A stretch of DNA of 6,547 nucleotides from Methanobrevibacter sp. GTDB lineage: Archaea; Methanobacteriota; Methanobacteria; Methanobacteriales; Methanobacteriaceae. This document shows, piece after piece, positions 4,741 to 6,547 of the stretch. The notes under the pieces are model-generated. The model saw only the letters and a program-made list of their open reading frames with translations. It ran no database searches and was not told the DNA's origin. Position 1 is the stretch's first letter. Each line of letters opens with the position of its first letter. The DNA lies in contig WRNS01000054.1 in NCBI GenBank assembly GCA_009776495.1, positions 1 to 6,547 of the forward strand, in the 5' to 3' direction. A program made the translations under genes and the position numbers.

Positions 4741-6078
4741 CTGATTTTTACAAAGCCGAGAGGAACAAGAGATTTCCTTTTTGATGAAATGAAGGAACGC
4801 AAAAAGGTAGAAAATATTTTAAGAGATACTTTCGAAGTTTATGCTTATCAAGAAATAAAAACCCCTTTATTTGAAGATTTATCTCTTTTTACTACAAAAT
4901 CAGGTGAAGAAATTATAGATCAACTATATAATTTTAAAGATAAATCAAAAAGAGAAATAGCTCTTCGTCCAGAATTGACAGCTCCAGTAGCTAGGCTATA
5001 CTTAAATGAAATGCAAAAAACAGCTAAACCCATAAAATTATATTATTTTGGTAGTTGTTTTAGATATGAAAGACCTCAAAAAGGACGATTTAGACAATTC
5101 TGGCAGTTTGGTTGTGAATTAATTGGAGCTAATTCTCCTGAAGGTGAAGCAGAAGTTATAGCTATGGCCGAAGATTCTCTAAACAAATTAGGAATAGCTA
5201 CTGCAGAGATACATATAAACCATCTTGGAATAATAAGAGGGCTTTTTAAACACTTTAATATTGATGTTGAAACTCAAGAGAAAATAATGACTTTAATTGA
5301 TAAAGGGGATAAAGAATTACTTAAAAGTCGACTCCTAGCTAATAATGTTAATATTAATGATAATGAGAATAAGAATAATAACAATAATGAAAATTCTATT
5401 GAGCCATTGATTGATGATGAAAATTTAGCTAATATATTGATTAAACTTCTTGATTTCGTTGGCAAAGATGATGTATTAAAAGAACTTGAAAGTCTTTTAG
5501 GAGATTATGAGGAAACAAAAAATTCTTTGAATGAGTTTAAAGAGTTAATCACTTTACTTGAAAGTTTTAAAGTTTCAAATTATACTATTAATCTTGGAGT
5601 AGCTAGAGGTTTAGATTACTATACGGGCATAGTTTTTGAAATATATGTTCCAGAGTTAGGAGCTCAAAAGCAAATAGCTGGTGGAGGTAGCTATAACCTT
5701 GTTGAGATATTTGGAGGAGAAAAAATAGAATCAACTGGATTTGCTTTTGGTTTCGATAGATTGATGAATGCAATGGAAGATAAAAAAGATAGTAACTCAG
5801 TTGTGGATGTTTTCGTTGCTCCAATGTCCGATGAGACTAGGTTAAAATCATTTGAAATTGGTCAAATACTTAGAAACAAAAACATATCTACAGAAATTGA
5901 TCTTTCAAGAAAGAACTTAAAAAAACTTCTCAATAGAGCTAATAAGTTAAATGTTAAATATGTAATTTTAGTTGGAAAAGATGATTTAGAGGAAAATAAT
6001 GTTATGATTAAAGACATGGCTACTGGAAATCAGGAAACTGTAGCTATTGATAAAATTTCCGATAATATTAATAATTAA
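4741..6078 (+). CDS. hisS: Histidyl-tRNA synthetase, probable CTG start
   Basis: HisS is a class II synthetase that activates histidine with ATP and charges tRNA-His; it acts as a cytoplasmic dimer. Starting at CTG 4741 gives 445 residues opening MIFTKPRGTRDF, including the PRGTRDF signature found at the N-terminus of most HisRS. Starting at ATG 4789 gives 429 residues and loses it. Motifs in the long numbering are motif 2 with FRYERPQKGRFRQF (107-120, Arg108), the histidine-specific ARGLDYYTG (288-296, Arg289), AGGGSYN (313-319) and motif 3 TGFAFGFDRLM (332-342, Arg340). These are followed by the C-terminal anticodon-binding domain (about 355-435, VDVFVAPMSDE to GKDDLEENNVMIKD). An Asn-rich insertion sits at 200-219, in the region between motif 2 and the ARGLDYY motif. 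No in-frame ATG, GTG or TTG lies between the TAA at 4738 and ATG 4789. ATT at 4744 is the other possible start. A sequencing error that destroyed an ATG cannot be excluded. Confidence 0.93.
   Translation: MIFTKPRGTRDFLFDEMKERKKVENILRDTFEVYAYQEIKTPLFEDLSLFTTKSGEEIIDQLYNFKDKSKREIALRPELTAPVARLYLNEMQKTAKPIKLYYFGSCFRYERPQKGRFRQFWQFGCELIGANSPEGEAEVIAMAEDSLNKLGIATAEIHINHLGIIRGLFKHFNIDVETQEKIMTLIDKGDKELLKSRLLANNVNINDNENKNNNNNENSIEPLIDDENLANILIKLLDFVGKDDVLKELESLLGDYEETKNSLNEFKELITLLESFKVSNYTINLGVARGLDYYTGIVFEIYVPELGAQKQIAGGGSYNLVEIFGGEKIESTGFAFGFDRLMNAMEDKKDSNSVVDVFVAPMSDETRLKSFEIGQILRNKNISTEIDLSRKNLKKLLNRANKLNVKYVILVGKDDLEENNVMIKDMATGNQETVAIDKISDNINN
5338..5397 (+). repeat. Asn-rich low-complexity insertion inside hisS
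   Basis: Codons here are almost all AAT, AAC, GAT, GAA or AAA and encode a run dominated by Asn (NNVNINDNENKNNNNNENS), about 20 residues. It falls within the insertion region between motif 2 and the histidine-specific motif, where sequence is variable. The DNA is an AAT-like simple sequence that probably grew by slippage. The frame is kept and the flanks are normal HisRS, so the loop is likely tolerated as a surface linker. Confidence 0.7.
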
Positions 6079-6176
6079 TATTAAATTATCATAGTTTCTA
6101 TCTTTAAAATTTCAAATTAATTAAATATGATTTTGAGAAAATAGCTAAGTTTATTAAAAAAAATTAGTGTGAGAAT
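6079..6176 (+). other. Gap between hisS and the metallo-beta-lactamase-fold gene
   Basis: This 98-bp A/T-rich gap has no strong T-run terminator after hisS, so the downstream gene may be co-transcribed. A TATA-like TTAATTAAATAT near 6117-6128 could be a separate promoter. GTGA at 6169-6172, four bases before the ATG at 6177, is a partial Shine-Dalgarno match for the next gene. Confidence 0.3.
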
Positions 6177-6547
6177 ATGAATAAAAAAATTCTAGGAATC
6201 TTCCTTGTATTAATTATAGCTGTGGTATTATTAATAAGTCTAGGTGCAAGTGAGTTAGAACTCGAAAATGTTTTAAATAATGCACAAGCTATTTTTGAAA
6301 ATGATTTAGGCATAATAGAACTTCATTTTATTGATGTTGGACAAGGTGATTCAACTTTAGTAATATTACCTAATGGAAAGACAATGTTAATTGATGCAGG
6401 AACTAGTGATAAAGGTTCGACCGTTGTAAGCTATATTAAAAGTTTGAATGTTTCAAAGATAGATTATTTAGTAATGACACATCCTGATGCAGATCATATA
6501 GGTGGTATGAGTAAAGTTATAGATAATTTTGATATAGGCAATATTTA
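6177..6547 (+). CDS. Membrane-anchored ComEC/Rec2-type metallo-beta-lactamase-fold protein (partial, 3' end outside window)
   Basis: The first 123 residues are present; the gene runs off the right edge. The N-terminus MNKK is followed by a hydrophobic stretch (5-23, ILGIFLVLIIAVVLLISLG), a signal anchor or signal peptide, so the catalytic domain is probably outside the membrane. From about 47 the sequence is typical of the ComEC/Rec2-like branch of metallo-beta-lactamase-fold hydrolases: LHFIDVGQGDST (49-60), MLIDAG (70-75, Asp73) and THPDADHIGG (101-110). The metal-binding HxHxDH motif appears as HPDADH, with Asp at the second His position, as is usual in this branch. No ComEC membrane-channel domain is visible in the part present, so it is probably a stand-alone extracellular hydrolase. 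Substrate is unknown; nucleic acid or phosphodiester substrates are guesses from relatives. It lies 98 bp after hisS on the same strand. Confidence 0.9.
   Translation, partial: MNKKILGIFLVLIIAVVLLISLGASELELENVLNNAQAIFENDLGIIELHFIDVGQGDSTLVILPNGKTMLIDAGTSDKGSTVVSYIKSLNVSKIDYLVMTHPDADHIGGMSKVIDNFDIGNI

Noticed and set aside
5274..5824. Minus-strand open frames at 5274-5465 and 5603-5824
   Set aside because: Both are antisense to conserved parts of hisS and show no domain or ribosome binding site of note.

Overview
The window looks like chromosomal DNA from a very AT-rich methanogenic archaeon of the order Methanobacteriales, most likely Methanobrevibacter or a close relative. The reasons are an archaeal clamp-loader large subunit (RfcL) with a C-terminal PCNA-binding motif, archaeal-type AroE and HisS, TATA-like promoter sequences, Shine-Dalgarno sites of the GGAGGTG type, and intergenic DNA that falls to a few percent G+C. 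From memory, Methanothermobacter thermautotrophicus has RFC genes, aroE and hisS close together (mth240-244), so the core here looks like an inherited neighbourhood. The genus is an inference.

Layout: rfcL reads rightward (105-1562). A short T-rich/A-rich convergent terminator zone separates it from three leftward genes. Read in transcription order these are aroE (4323-3418, TTG start), a 299-residue protein that I interpret as a degenerate PP-loop protein of the TtuA/Ncs6/Ncs2 type (3315-2416), and a DUF4303-like protein (2294-1695). A 417-bp, extremely AT-rich divergent region (4324-4740) with inverted repeats lies between aroE and the rightward hisS. I place the hisS start at a non-canonical CTG at 4741, upstream of the first ATG. 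After a 98-bp gap, a membrane-anchored ComEC/Rec2-type metallo-beta-lactamase-fold protein begins and runs off the right edge.

Most of the genes are housekeeping: replication (RfcL), aromatic amino acid biosynthesis (AroE) and histidyl-tRNA charging (HisS). If the 299-residue protein really belongs to the tRNA-thiolation PP-loop group, it would be a second tRNA-related gene here. The DUF4303-like gene resembles orphan immunity-type accessory genes and has no toxin beside it.

I do not see a complete new multi-gene system. The points most worth checking are the hisS start, the degenerate PP-loop protein with a tandem 8-codon repeat, and the Asn-rich insertions shared by that protein and HisS. 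No tRNA, rRNA, CRISPR array or insertion sequence was recognised.
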